This document shows positions 46,716 to 55,726 of a stretch of DNA of 64,000 nt, piece after piece. The stretch covers positions 1 to 64,000 of the forward strand of contig CBDDKU010000016.1 of assembly GCA_965230375.1 (NCBI GenBank), read 5' to 3'. Source of the DNA: CBDDKU01 sp965230375 (GTDB lineage Bacteria > Bacteroidota > Bacteroidia > Flavobacteriales_D > Cryomorphaceae). Every line of letters starts with the position of its first letter. Position 1 is the stretch's first letter. The translations under genes and the position numbers were made by a program. The notes under the pieces are model-generated. The model was not told where the DNA came from. It saw only the letters and a program-made list of their open reading frames with translations, and did not search any database.

Positions 46716-47939
46716 ATGGATTTTCTCCATCACAGTTTTCCAAATGGTTTGCGCTTGGTACACAAGCCCACTGCAAATGGTCAAACAGCTCATTTTGGCT
46801 TGACCATCAATGCTGGCTCTCGAGATGAGCGCGAGCACGAGCAAGGTCTGGCGCACTTTATAGAGCATTCCCTGTTTAAAGGCACCAAACGTCGGAAAGC
46901 TTTTCATGTGCTCAATCGTATGGATAGCGTAGGTGCTGAACTCAATGCCTACACTTCCAAAGAAGAAACGGTGATCTACGCTTCATTTTTGAAGCAAGAC
47001 TTTGAACGAGCGATTGAATTGATCGCCGATATCGCTTCCAATTCGACTTTCCCCGAAAAGGAAATAGCCAAGGAGAGAGATGTCATTATCGATGAAATTC
47101 AGAGCTACCAGGATAGCCCAGCCGAACTCATATTTGATGATTTCGAAGAACTTATCTATGGGTCTCACCCACTGGGCCGAAACATTTTGGGTACCGAAAA
47201 AAGCGTGAGACGATTGAAGAGAAAGGATATCCTGAATTTTGTTGGGAGACGCTATTTGGCAAGAGAGATGGTGGTAAGTTCGGTGGGAGATATTCCATTT
47301 AAAAAACTCATCAAGCTGGTCGAAAGGCATTTTAGCCACCTATCCACTGAAGCTGGCGACCTGAGTCGTTCACCTATCGAGAAGGTTTATGTTGAGCGAA
47401 AAGAAGTTGACATGGATACTTTCCAAGCTCACCTAATCATTGGTGGCGAGGCTTACCCGAATAATCACCGGCTGAACACAGCGACGGTTCTTCTCAATAA
47501 TTACCTGGGTGGCCCCGCGATGAACTCTCGACTAAATATGAATATTCGGGAAAAGCATGGAATCGCTTACAACATCGAGTCCAATTTTCAACCTTACACT
47601 GACACCGGTGTACTGAGCATCTATTTGGGAACCGATAAAAAACTCGTTAACAGGAGTGAAAAATTAGTTCACAAAGAACTCAAAGTGCTGCGTGAGAAGA
47701 AAATGACTTCAACAGCGCTTCACCGTGCGAAGCAACAGCTGCAAGGTCAATTAGCTCTTTCTCAAGAAGGAGGGGCCAATATGATGTTGGCTATTGGTAA
47801 GAGTATGATTGTGAAGGACCATGTATCTAATATGAAGGAAATACTCGATCGCATAGATCAAGTAAGCCAGGAAGATGTTTTGGAAGTGGCAAATTTTTGC
47901 TTCCGGCCTGAGCACCTCAGCACGATGATCTATTATTAA
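46716..47939 (+). CDS. M16 family zinc peptidase
   Basis: A 407-residue insulinase-type peptidase. The inverted zinc motif is H47-F-I-E50-H51, with the third ligand E127, 75 residues on, in ERDVIIDEIQSYQDSP; this makes it the catalytic type. No signal peptide is seen, so it is probably cytoplasmic, like the M16B processing-peptidase group (YmxG/PqqL-like). A second M16 half-domain (from about residue 220) includes GGPAMNSRLNMNIREKHGIA. Co-directional with an O-methyltransferase and threonine aldolase gene downstream. Confidence 0.94.
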   Translation: MDFLHHSFPNGLRLVHKPTANGQTAHFGLTINAGSRDEREHEQGLAHFIEHSLFKGTKRRKAFHVLNRMDSVGAELNAYTSKEETVIYASFLKQDFERAIELIADIASNSTFPEKEIAKERDVIIDEIQSYQDSPAELIFDDFEELIYGSHPLGRNILGTEKSVRRLKRKDILNFVGRRYLAREMVVSSVGDIPFKKLIKLVERHFSHLSTEAGDLSRSPIEKVYVERKEVDMDTFQAHLIIGGEAYPNNHRLNTATVLLNNYLGGPAMNSRLNMNIREKHGIAYNIESNFQPYTDTGVLSIYLGTDKKLVNRSEKLVHKELKVLREKKMTSTALHRAKQQLQGQLALSQEGGANMMLAIGKSMIVKDHVSNMKEILDRIDQVSQEDVLEVANFCFRPEHLSTMIYY

Positions 47940-47987
47940 TCTCCTTTCCCATTCAATTGCATAGATTTGTCAAAACCAGTTTTGACA

Positions 47988-48641
47988 ATGGATTTCTTTG
48001 ACCCTAAACTTGACGAGTACGTCGTAAAACACACGGCAAATGAACCTGCTGTGCTAGCTGAACTCAATCGACAAACGCATTTAAAAGTTCTCCAGCCGCG
48101 CATGCTCTCTGGACACTTTCAAGGTCGGGTGTTGAGTATGATCACGCATATGGTCAAACCAAAAAACATCCTTGAAATCGGGACTTACACCGGGTACTCA
48201 GCTCTGTGCATGGCAGAAGGCTTGGTGGAAGGTGGGCAGATACATACCATTGATATCAACGAAGAGCTCGAGCCCATAATCAGAAAATACATGGCCGAAG
48301 CGAAAGCAGAAAATAAAATCACTTTTCACGTCGGTAATGCCTTGGACATCGTTCCAAAACTAGACAAAGAATTTGATCTTGTTTTTATCGATGCGGATAA
48401 GGAAAATTACATCAACTATTTCAACTTGGTAATTGATCGTATACCAGTTGGTGGGTATATCATAGCCGACAATGTGCTTTGGAGCGGGAAGGTGCTCGAT
48501 GAAAGCGAAATTGAAAATGACCTTGACACCCGAATCATCGTTCAATACAATAAAATGATTCAAAATGACGAGCGGGTTGAAAATGTGCTTTTCCCTATTC
48601 GCGATGGGTTAATGATCGCTCGTAAAATCAAGAACGCATGA
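47988..48641 (+). CDS. Class I SAM-dependent O-methyltransferase
   Basis: A 217-residue protein of the catechol/caffeoyl-CoA O-methyltransferase family. The SAM site is LEIGTYTGYSALCMAEGL, the acidic residue after strand 2 is in IHTIDINEEL, and the metal-binding aspartates lie in FDLVFIDADKENY and ADNVLWSG. I favour the ATG at 47988; a TTG seven codons upstream is possible. The substrate is unknown. Its end overlaps the threonine aldolase start by four bases (ATGA). Confidence 0.92.
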   Translation: MDFFDPKLDEYVVKHTANEPAVLAELNRQTHLKVLQPRMLSGHFQGRVLSMITHMVKPKNILEIGTYTGYSALCMAEGLVEGGQIHTIDINEELEPIIRKYMAEAKAENKITFHVGNALDIVPKLDKEFDLVFIDADKENYINYFNLVIDRIPVGGYIIADNVLWSGKVLDESEIENDLDTRIIVQYNKMIQNDERVENVLFPIRDGLMIARKIKNA

Positions 48642-49669
48642 CCAAAAAGGTAATCGACTTACGCAGCGATACTGTTACCAAGCCAAGCTCAGAAATGATG
48701 GATGCCATGTTTTCGGCTCCAGTTGGTGATGATGTTTTTGGTGAAGACCCGACTGTGAATGCGCTGGAAGAAAAGACTGCCCGTATGTTTGGCCATGAAG
48801 CTGGCCTCTTCTGTCCATCTGGCACAATGACCAATCAAATAGCTATTCAGGTTCACACATCTCCAGGCGATGAGGTGATTTGTCACAGCTCTTCACATGT
48901 TTACAATTACGAAGGTGGTGGAATCGCTAGAAATGCAGCCGCTTCGACCAAGTTAGTGCACAATGATGGCGCCACGATGTCAATCGATGAAGTACGAGCC
49001 TTGGTCAATGAAGACTTTGATTGGCTCGCCAACACATCTCTGGTTGTAGCGGAAGACACCTCCAACCGTGGCGGTGGAAAGTGCTACAACATGACAGAAT
49101 TGGAAGCCTTAAGCTCCTTTTGCAAAGAATCAGGACTAGCTTTTCACCTAGATGGGGCTCGTGTCATGAACTCTATTGTAGAGAAAAATCACAATCTGCT
49201 GGCGTATGGAAAGCTATTCGACACCATTTCGATTTGCCTTTCAAAAGGTTTGGGAACACCGGTTGGATCCGTTCTCATCGGTTCAAAAGCTTTCATCAAA
49301 GAAGCTCGGCGCGTAAGAAAGGTAATGGGTGGTGGAATGCGACAAGCTGGTATATTGGCCGCTGCTGGAATTTATGCGCTCGATAATAATGTAAACAGAT
49401 TAAAAGACGATCATCAAAGAGCAAAGGAGCTTGCTAATGCCCTTAGCCGTGCTTCACAGGTAAGACATGTCATACCTCCAGAAACAAACATAGTGCTGTT
49501 TGATCTCGAATCGCAGAAAGCAAAAGAGTCGGTCCTTGCCCATTTTGAAAAAGAAGGTCTGCGAGCGGTTTCATTTGGCCCTGCCAGAATTCGAATGGTG
49601 ACTCATCTGGATATAACGGCTCAAGATATAGAGCGATCAATAGAGGTTATCACCAAGGTATTGAATTAG
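48638..49669 (+). CDS. ltaE: Low-specificity L-threonine aldolase
   Basis: A 343-residue PLP enzyme that cleaves threonine or allo-threonine to glycine and acetaldehyde. The PLP lysine is K203 in LSKGLGTPVGS; other marks are DLRSDTVTKPS at the N-terminus, DDVFGEDPTVNALEEKTA, HLDGARVMN and RKVMGGGMRQAG. Fold type I, length normal. It converges on the OmpA-type gene, overlapping its end by four bases. Confidence 0.95.
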   Translation: MTKKVIDLRSDTVTKPSSEMMDAMFSAPVGDDVFGEDPTVNALEEKTARMFGHEAGLFCPSGTMTNQIAIQVHTSPGDEVICHSSSHVYNYEGGGIARNAAASTKLVHNDGATMSIDEVRALVNEDFDWLANTSLVVAEDTSNRGGGKCYNMTELEALSSFCKESGLAFHLDGARVMNSIVEKNHNLLAYGKLFDTISICLSKGLGTPVGSVLIGSKAFIKEARRVRKVMGGGMRQAGILAAAGIYALDNNVNRLKDDHQRAKELANALSRASQVRHVIPPETNIVLFDLESQKAKESVLAHFEKEGLRAVSFGPARIRMVTHLDITAQDIERSIEVITKVLN

Positions 49670-50961
49670 TATCCCGCAGTGTTCTCAATGTATTGCACTT
49701 CTACCTTCCTGTCAGCCGGATTGGCGTATTGACTTTCGGCATCACCGAGGAAATTCAAAACCAATCTTGTATTTGCCACTCCTCGACCAATCAGGTATTC
49801 TTTTACTGCCGCTGCTCTTTGTTTAGATATCCAGGCATTGAATTCGGCATTACCTGTTTTATCAGCATAACCAGTGATTAACGCCGAATAGGCCCGCTCA
49901 TTCCGCAATATGTCAACGACCTGATTAAGTTGGGCCTGATGAGCCAGATTGAGTTCATGACTGTTTTTATCAAAAATAAGGGTAGCACCACCTTCAGGCA
50001 TAGACGTGGTAGTTCCATCCGGTTCCGAGATTGTCTTCCCTTCGCTGAGCGCTTGAATCATATCTCTCAGCTCCGCAATTTCGCCCTTCAACTCATCATT
50101 TCCAGCATTGGCTCGTTCGTTTCGAATATCATTAATCTGCCCTTGAAGATCTTCGAAACGGTTATTGTAATTAGCCAGTATGCGATTGTTCTCTTCGAGC
50201 AAATCAACAATTCGCTCGGAGAATGGCAGTTCTTCAGGTTCTTTCTTCTTCTTTTTCTTAGGCTTCTTTCCATTCGAAAAATCAAGATCCGGCTCAAGGC
50301 TTAAAAGCTCAGATTCTATTGAGTTATCCTTGGGGATTCTATAGTCTTGTGAAGAAAGAAGTGGTGAGTCTGATTCATCGTAGCCGCGATCGTTTGTTTC
50401 AGGCATCACCTGATTCAAAAAATCGAGCACTTGCTCTTCCATAGAAGATTTGAGATCGTAGACCATTCTTTGAAAGGCGTAGAGACCGACTTCACCATTG
50501 GCAGGACTTACCATATCCTGATCTCCAAACTTGAGTTGGTACCCATCTATTCGTTGAAGGTCTTCCACTTGTCGCAATACCGGGTTTACGAAACCCTGAA
50601 AGTCATTTTCAAATTCCTGATCGTGAATCCAAACGGCATTTCTCACAATAGCCGTGGCGGCAATTTCGAAATCGGTAGGGTTTACCAGGACTTCTACTCT
50701 CCCATCATAACCGTGTATTTGATTATCTACATAGGATCGCAGCCCATAGCGAATCATTTGTTCTAGGTGTGAACGCGGTCCTGTGTTTGATAATTCGTAC
50801 TCATTGACCACATAGCGGTACTCTTTGACAGATTTGAGCACATAATTCTCTTCTGAAATCCCTTTTTCCTCTGATCCGTATTGGTTAATAATGGTCACAT
50901 CCTGAGCCTGTACCAGGCCAGATACGATGTACAACACTATAAAGCAAGCTATTCGGATCAC
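49666..50961 (-). CDS. OmpA family protein with novel N-terminal domain
   Basis: A 431-residue envelope protein. I propose the GTG at 50961: it gives a short signal peptide (MIRIACFIVLYIVSGLVQAQ), while the longest frame begins with a TTG and a polar head. The C-terminal 110 residues are an OmpA-like peptidoglycan-binding domain (LIFDKNSHELNLAHQAQLNQ, ITGYADKTGNAEFNAWISKQ, RGVANTRLVLNF). Before it lie a lysine-rich run and a coiled coil of about 60 residues (EENNRILANYNNRFEDLQGQ). The N-terminal 180 residues (YVLKSVKEYRYVVNEYELSN, YDGRVEVLVNPTDFEIAATA) match nothing I know. It should link the outer membrane or periplasm to the cell wall. Confidence 0.85.
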   Translation of the reverse strand: MIRIACFIVLYIVSGLVQAQDVTIINQYGSEEKGISEENYVLKSVKEYRYVVNEYELSNTGPRSHLEQMIRYGLRSYVDNQIHGYDGRVEVLVNPTDFEIAATAIVRNAVWIHDQEFENDFQGFVNPVLRQVEDLQRIDGYQLKFGDQDMVSPANGEVGLYAFQRMVYDLKSSMEEQVLDFLNQVMPETNDRGYDESDSPLLSSQDYRIPKDNSIESELLSLEPDLDFSNGKKPKKKKKKEPEELPFSERIVDLLEENNRILANYNNRFEDLQGQINDIRNERANAGNDELKGEIAELRDMIQALSEGKTISEPDGTTTSMPEGGATLIFDKNSHELNLAHQAQLNQVVDILRNERAYSALITGYADKTGNAEFNAWISKQRAAAVKEYLIGRGVANTRLVLNFLGDAESQYANPADRKVEVQYIENTAGY

Positions 50962-51240
50962 TCGATTGGCAAATTTTCCACGAACTACATGGATAATTCG
51001 ACAAATTACAACAGAATACAATCAAAATCATCTTTTTTGACCCTTGACTTACCATCAAAATCCTGTTAAAAAGTAGAGTTTATCAACATGTACACAGCCC
51101 GCGCCCCGCTTGAGATACCTATCAGAAGTTCACCCTATCAGCACCACTTCTCATTCATCCGGACCAGAACGCCCTTCGTCGAAAAATCAACCAAGTTTAT
51201 ATGGCAACCTCTTGAAATCGTTCACGTCTTAACTACAGAA

Positions 51241-51256
51241 CCCCGGTTTTACGGGG
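51241..51256. other. Hairpin before the DUF5684-like gene
   Basis: CCCCG-GTTTTA-CGGGG, 31 bases before the next ATG. No T run; may be in the 5' untranslated region. The rest of 50962-51287 shows no other clear signal. Confidence 0.45.
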
Positions 51257-51287
51257 CATTTTAAGAAAGGTTACAAAAATTATTATT

Positions 51288-51725
51288 ATGAGCAGCATTA
51301 TTCAAGGATTATCAGATTTCGCGATGGGCATCTACAATCTCTTCGGAGAAGGTATTTTCGTCCTCGCCATTATTGTAGGATTTATCGGAGTTGTAGCGCA
51401 ATGGCGTCTTTACGCTAAAGCAGGTCAGCCCGGAATCGCTTCAATCGTTCCAATTTGGAACTTCATCGTATTCTTAAGAATCGTTGGTCGACCAGCAAGT
51501 CACATTTTCTTGTTCTTGATCCCGATCTACGGTCAATTGTACATGATCCCAAAAGTTTACATTGAATTGTGTAACAGCTTCGGGAAAACTTCAATTGTAG
51601 ACTATATCCTCGTGATTGTCTTCAATGGGTTTTACGTACTAAACCTTGGTCTGTCCTATGAAGCAGAATACCAAGGTCCGGTATACGGAACTGAAGGAGT
51701 GAAAGCCAAATCAGCTTTGGCTTAA
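51288..51725 (+). CDS. DUF5684-like small membrane protein
   Basis: A 145-residue integral membrane protein with three to four helices (GIFVLAIIVGFIGVVAQWRL, ASIVPIWNFIVFLRIVG, HIFLFLIPIYGQLYMIP, YILVIVFNGFYVLNLGL). The element YAKAGQPGIASIVPIWN resembles the AGKPGW-SIIPIYN signature I associate with DUF5684 proteins, sometimes annotated as signal-peptidase-like although no catalytic residues are present. Function unknown. Its 3' end overlaps alaS by 15 bases in a convergent arrangement. Confidence 0.8.
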   Translation: MSSIIQGLSDFAMGIYNLFGEGIFVLAIIVGFIGVVAQWRLYAKAGQPGIASIVPIWNFIVFLRIVGRPASHIFLFLIPIYGQLYMIPKVYIELCNSFGKTSIVDYILVIVFNGFYVLNLGLSYEAEYQGPVYGTEGVKAKSALA

Positions 51726-54329
51726 TATCTCTCGGGCGCGGTTTAGGGCTGAATCAATGCCGTCGGGATTTTTACCTCCCGCCGTTGCAAAGAAAGGCTG
51801 TCCTCCACCCCCACCTTTTATATAAGATGCGAGCTCTTTTACTATAGTACCGGAGCTAAACCGACCCCCTTTTACCAATTCATCAGACAGAGCCACCGAT
51901 ACGGTGGCTTTGTTTTTTTCAGCCGAAGCCAATACCAAGAACAATGGAGCAAACTCAGATTTAAGCTGAAAGGCCAAATCCTTGATGGAGCCAGCGTCTA
52001 AATCTACTTTGGCAGCAATGAATCCAACTCCGTTGATATCTTCCTTTTGCGCTATCAATTCAGACTTAACCATTTTGGCCTTTTCACGAGTAAGTGCTTC
52101 CAGCTCTTTGGTCAACTTCTGCTGATCAGAAATCAAGTCTTCAATCGATTTCACAGGGTTGTTCGGTGACTTCAGCATCCCGCGAATTGACTCTAGCGTA
52201 TCAATCGTTTCAAACAAATAAGCTTGAGCAGCGCTTCCAGTCACTGCTTCTACCCTCCTAATACCTGATGCCACTGATCCTTCGCTGGTAATTTTAAAGA
52301 AGCCAATTTCACCCGTATATTGAACGTGTGTTCCTCCACAGAGCTCAACACTATCACCAAACTTGATGACGCGAACAGAATCTCCATATTTCTCACCAAA
52401 AAGTGCCATTGCACCCATTTTCATAGCTTCATCCATGGAAATGGCTCTCTTCTCATCTAGATGAATATTCTCAAGAATGTGCTCATTCACCTGCTTTTCA
52501 ACTTCCCGAATCTCTTCTGAAGTCATCTTGGAGAAATGGCTGAAGTCAAATCGCAGATAATCTTTTTCGACAAGGGAACCTTTTTGCTCCACGTGCTTTC
52601 CAAGCACATTGCGTAAAGCATGGTGAAGCAAGTGAGTTGCCGAGTGATTTTTAGCTGTGGCATTGCGCTTAGATGCAGTTACCTTCCCAATCCATTCACC
52701 AACTATTCCTTCCGGGGATTTTGGTGAGACGTGTACGATCAGGTTATTCTCTTTGTAGGTATTGATTATCGGTAGCTTCGAATCTCCCATTTCAATCACA
52801 CCCTGATCTCCCACCTGTCCACCGCCTTCGGGATAAAAAGGAGTTTGGTCAAATACCAGATGAAAAAGATCTTTTCCCTTTTGATTTACCTTTCTGTACT
52901 TGTTAATCTTCAATGGTGAACTCAGATTATCATATCCCAAAAACTCCGTTGTTCCAGAGTCATCGTTTACGACAATCCAATCACCTGTATCTTGAGCGGC
53001 GTCTTTTCTAGATCGCGCTTTTTGCGCTGCAAGTGCATCGTCAAAGGCTTTTTGATCAAAAGTCTTCCCATTTTCAGAAAGGATCAGTGAAGTGAGATCT
53101 GCTGGAAACCCATAAGTATCGTAGAGTTCAAAAGCAATTTTTCCGTCGATCACATTCCCTTTCGACTTTGCTACCAGGCCATCAATGAGTTCCATTCCTT
53201 TTGCTAACGTCCGAAGGAAAGACTCTTCTTCCTCCTTGATAACTTGAAGTATCAATCCTTTGTCTTTTTTCAACTCTGTGAAAAATTCGCCCATTTGATC
53301 GATAAGCACTTCCCCCAAACCAAACAAAATTGGTTCTTTGACATTGAGAAAGCTGTAGGCGTATCGTACGGCTCTTCTCAATATCCGGCGAATAACATAT
53401 CCAGCACCCGTATTCGAAGGCATTTGTCCATCAGCGATGGCAAAGCTCACTGCTCGGATATGATCAACCAATACGCGAATGGCTATGTCTGATTTGGAAT
53501 CACTAGCCTGATATTTCACACCACTGACCTTTTCAACATGGGCAATCAATCCTCCAAACACATCCGTGTCGTAGGTCGATTGCTTTCCTTGTAGAACCAT
53601 GGTCAACCGCTCAAAGCCCATACCCGTATCGATGTGCTTTGATGAGAGCTTTTCGAGAGATCGATCTGCCTTTCGGTTCATCTCCATGAAAACCAAATTC
53701 CAAATCTCGATGACCGCCGGATGATCCATATTCACTAAGGATTTTCCATCTGCTTTGGCTCGATCATCATCAGAGCGCATGTCAACGTGAATCTCACTGC
53801 AAGGACCACAAGGCCCTGCAGCTCCCATCTCCCAGAAGTTATCTTTCTTATTGGCCGCAATGATCCGTTCTTCAGATATCAGCTCTTTCCATATGTCGAA
53901 GGCTTCCTGATCGAAAGCCAAGCCATCTTCCTTGTCTCCCTCAAAAACCGTCACATACAATCGACTCTGATCAATTTTATAGACTTCCGTTAAAAGCTCC
54001 CACGCCCAATTAATTGCTTCCTTTTTGTAATAGTCACCAAAGGACCAATTACCAAGCATCTCAAACATAGTGTGGTGGTAGGTATCTACCCCAACTTCTT
54101 CTAAGTCATTGTGCTTACCACTTACGCGTAAGCATTTTTGAGTATCCACTGCACGTGTAAACTTGGCTTCTTCATTCCCCAGAAACCAGTCTTTGAACTG
54201 GTTCATCCCAGCATTGGTAAACATCAATGTGGGGTCATTCTTCATGACAATTGGAGCGGAAGGAACGACCTTATGTCCCTTTGCCTCAAAGAATTCTAAA
54301 AACTTTCGTCTTATTTCGGAGGATTTCAT
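51711..54329 (-). CDS. alaS: Alanyl-tRNA synthetase
   Basis: AlaS charges tRNA-Ala and removes mischarged serine and glycine. The 872-residue protein has the class II aminoacylation domain (MLGNWSFGDYYKKEAINWAW, GTGMGFERLTMVLQGK), an editing domain with zinc motif NHSATHLLHHAL and CGGTHVQYTGEIGFFKI, and a C-terminal region with GGGGGQPFFATAGG. I take the ATG at 54329 (MKSSEIRRKFLEFFEAKGH), not the upstream in-frame ATG at 54368. It diverges from the M23 peptidase gene. Confidence 0.97.
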   Translation of the reverse strand: MKSSEIRRKFLEFFEAKGHKVVPSAPIVMKNDPTLMFTNAGMNQFKDWFLGNEEAKFTRAVDTQKCLRVSGKHNDLEEVGVDTYHHTMFEMLGNWSFGDYYKKEAINWAWELLTEVYKIDQSRLYVTVFEGDKEDGLAFDQEAFDIWKELISEERIIAANKKDNFWEMGAAGPCGPCSEIHVDMRSDDDRAKADGKSLVNMDHPAVIEIWNLVFMEMNRKADRSLEKLSSKHIDTGMGFERLTMVLQGKQSTYDTDVFGGLIAHVEKVSGVKYQASDSKSDIAIRVLVDHIRAVSFAIADGQMPSNTGAGYVIRRILRRAVRYAYSFLNVKEPILFGLGEVLIDQMGEFFTELKKDKGLILQVIKEEEESFLRTLAKGMELIDGLVAKSKGNVIDGKIAFELYDTYGFPADLTSLILSENGKTFDQKAFDDALAAQKARSRKDAAQDTGDWIVVNDDSGTTEFLGYDNLSSPLKINKYRKVNQKGKDLFHLVFDQTPFYPEGGGQVGDQGVIEMGDSKLPIINTYKENNLIVHVSPKSPEGIVGEWIGKVTASKRNATAKNHSATHLLHHALRNVLGKHVEQKGSLVEKDYLRFDFSHFSKMTSEEIREVEKQVNEHILENIHLDEKRAISMDEAMKMGAMALFGEKYGDSVRVIKFGDSVELCGGTHVQYTGEIGFFKITSEGSVASGIRRVEAVTGSAAQAYLFETIDTLESIRGMLKSPNNPVKSIEDLISDQQKLTKELEALTREKAKMVKSELIAQKEDINGVGFIAAKVDLDAGSIKDLAFQLKSEFAPLFLVLASAEKNKATVSVALSDELVKGGRFSSGTIVKELASYIKGGGGGQPFFATAGGKNPDGIDSALNRAREILSQS

Positions 54330-54389
54330 AGAGTAGATTTCTAATTTAGCTTTAACACTAAATGGCAAAAGGGAGTTACATCTATTGAC

Positions 54390-54397
54390 TACTTTTG
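54390..54397 (+). promoter_or_regulatory. Predicted -7 box for the M23 peptidase-merR pair
   Basis: TACTTTTG fits TAnnTTTG and lies 19 bases before the ATG. Confidence 0.5.
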
Positions 54398-54416
54398 GGC
54401 CACTGTTGAAAGCTAG

Positions 54417-55388
54417 ATGGCAAAAATAAAATACAAGTACAATCCCAACACGCTGAACTACGAAAAAATTCAGCTAACTATAGTCGACCGACTGAAAAAG
54501 GTAGTGACGTATATGCTTGTGGGATTGTTTTTTGCATCCATCATCATACTTCTGGCCTACACTTTCTTCGATTCTCCTAAAGAAATCAATCTAAAAAGAG
54601 AAAATGCTCAGCTAAAAAAGCAGTACGAGTTGATTAGCAAAGATCTTGACCAATTAAGTGCTGTCCTCGCTGATATTGAGAATCGTGATGACAATATCTA
54701 TCGTCAGATTTTGGAGACTGAGCCCATTTCTTCTAATGTACGTTCTTCGGGAGTTGGTGGAGTTAACAGGTACAGTCACCTAGAAGGATACGAGAATTCA
54801 GAATTGGTTATCGACGTTCAACAAAAGCTCGACAAGCTAGCAAAGCGCATGTACGTTCAATCGAAGTCATTTGATGAAGTAGTAGAGCTAGCTAAGGACA
54901 AAGAGCAAATGCTCGCTTCAATTCCCGCTATTCAGCCTATTCCAAATAAAGATTTGAAGCGTATGGCCAGCGGTTTTGGAATGCGAATGCACCCGATATA
55001 TAAAGTACCTAAAATGCACTGGGGCATGGATTTTTCTGCTCCTTCAGGAACCAATATTTTTGCAACTGGAGATGGTGTTGTCGAAAAAGTGGTTCACTCG
55101 AGGCGAGGTCTAGGGAAATACGTTGTGATCAACCATGGCTACGGATATACCACCCAGTACGGCCATATGAGTGAAACGAAAGTTCGAAAAGGACAAAAAG
55201 TGAAACGTGGAGATGTGATTGGATTGGTTGGAAATACTGGAGTAAGTAGTGCACCACACCTCCATTATGAAGTATTAAAGGATGGTCGAAAAATAAATCC
55301 GATTAATTTTTACTTCAACGATTTGACACCGGAGGAATACGATCAGATGATCGAGCTTTCATCTCATGCTAACCAATCTTTCGATTAA
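54417..55388 (+). CDS. M23 family metallopeptidase (LytM-type)
   Basis: A 323-residue membrane-anchored peptidoglycan endopeptidase. One helix at about residues 33-53 anchors it; a coiled coil (INLKRENAQLKKQYELISKD) follows. The LytM domain is at about 190-300: zinc ligands in HWGMDFSAPSG (HxxxD) and HLHYEVLKDG, with GYTTQYGHMSE between. All four catalytic-site residues look present, so it should be active in wall remodelling rather than a degenerate activator. Two bases separate it from the MerR gene. Confidence 0.94.
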   Translation: MAKIKYKYNPNTLNYEKIQLTIVDRLKKVVTYMLVGLFFASIIILLAYTFFDSPKEINLKRENAQLKKQYELISKDLDQLSAVLADIENRDDNIYRQILETEPISSNVRSSGVGGVNRYSHLEGYENSELVIDVQQKLDKLAKRMYVQSKSFDEVVELAKDKEQMLASIPAIQPIPNKDLKRMASGFGMRMHPIYKVPKMHWGMDFSAPSGTNIFATGDGVVEKVVHSRRGLGKYVVINHGYGYTTQYGHMSETKVRKGQKVKRGDVIGLVGNTGVSSAPHLHYEVLKDGRKINPINFYFNDLTPEEYDQMIELSSHANQSFD

Positions 55389-55390
55389 AC

Positions 55391-55726
55391 ATGCCCTACA
55401 AAGAAAGAGAAGTCGAAAAGCTTTACTACAGCATTGGCGAAGTCGCAAAAATGTTCGATGTCAACAACTCTTTGATTCGATTTTGGGAAAAGGAATTTGA
55501 CATTCTCAAGCCCAAGAAAAACAAAAAGGGAAACAGACTTTTCACCAAAGAAGATGTAGAAAACATCAAGATTATCTACCACCTTGTTAAAGAGCGTGGA
55601 TACACATTGCAAGGAGCGAAAGACAAGCTGAAGGACAACAAAAATGACATATCCGAAAACGTGGAGGTCATCAAGTATCTTGAAGACGTCCGGGCATTTT
55701 TGATGGAGCTGAAGAAAAATCTTTAG
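55391..55726 (+). CDS. MerR family transcriptional regulator
   Basis: A 111-residue protein with the MerR winged helix: YYSIGEVAKMFDVNNSLIRF (helix-turn-helix) and FTKEDVENIKIIYHLVKERG (wing and following helices). The usual arginine-tyrosine pair is replaced by RFWEKEF. It has no room for a large ligand domain, and ends in a short helix. It follows the M23 peptidase gene by two bases, so it may regulate wall or stress genes; the target is unknown. Its 3' end overlaps queA by four bases. Confidence 0.92.
   Translation: MPYKEREVEKLYYSIGEVAKMFDVNNSLIRFWEKEFDILKPKKNKKGNRLFTKEDVENIKIIYHLVKERGYTLQGAKDKLKDNKNDISENVEVIKYLEDVRAFLMELKKNL

Noticed and set aside
54330..54368. Upstream ATG of alaS
   Set aside because: AlaS normally begins with the MKSSEIRRKFLEFF-type helix; the extension is not conserved in type.
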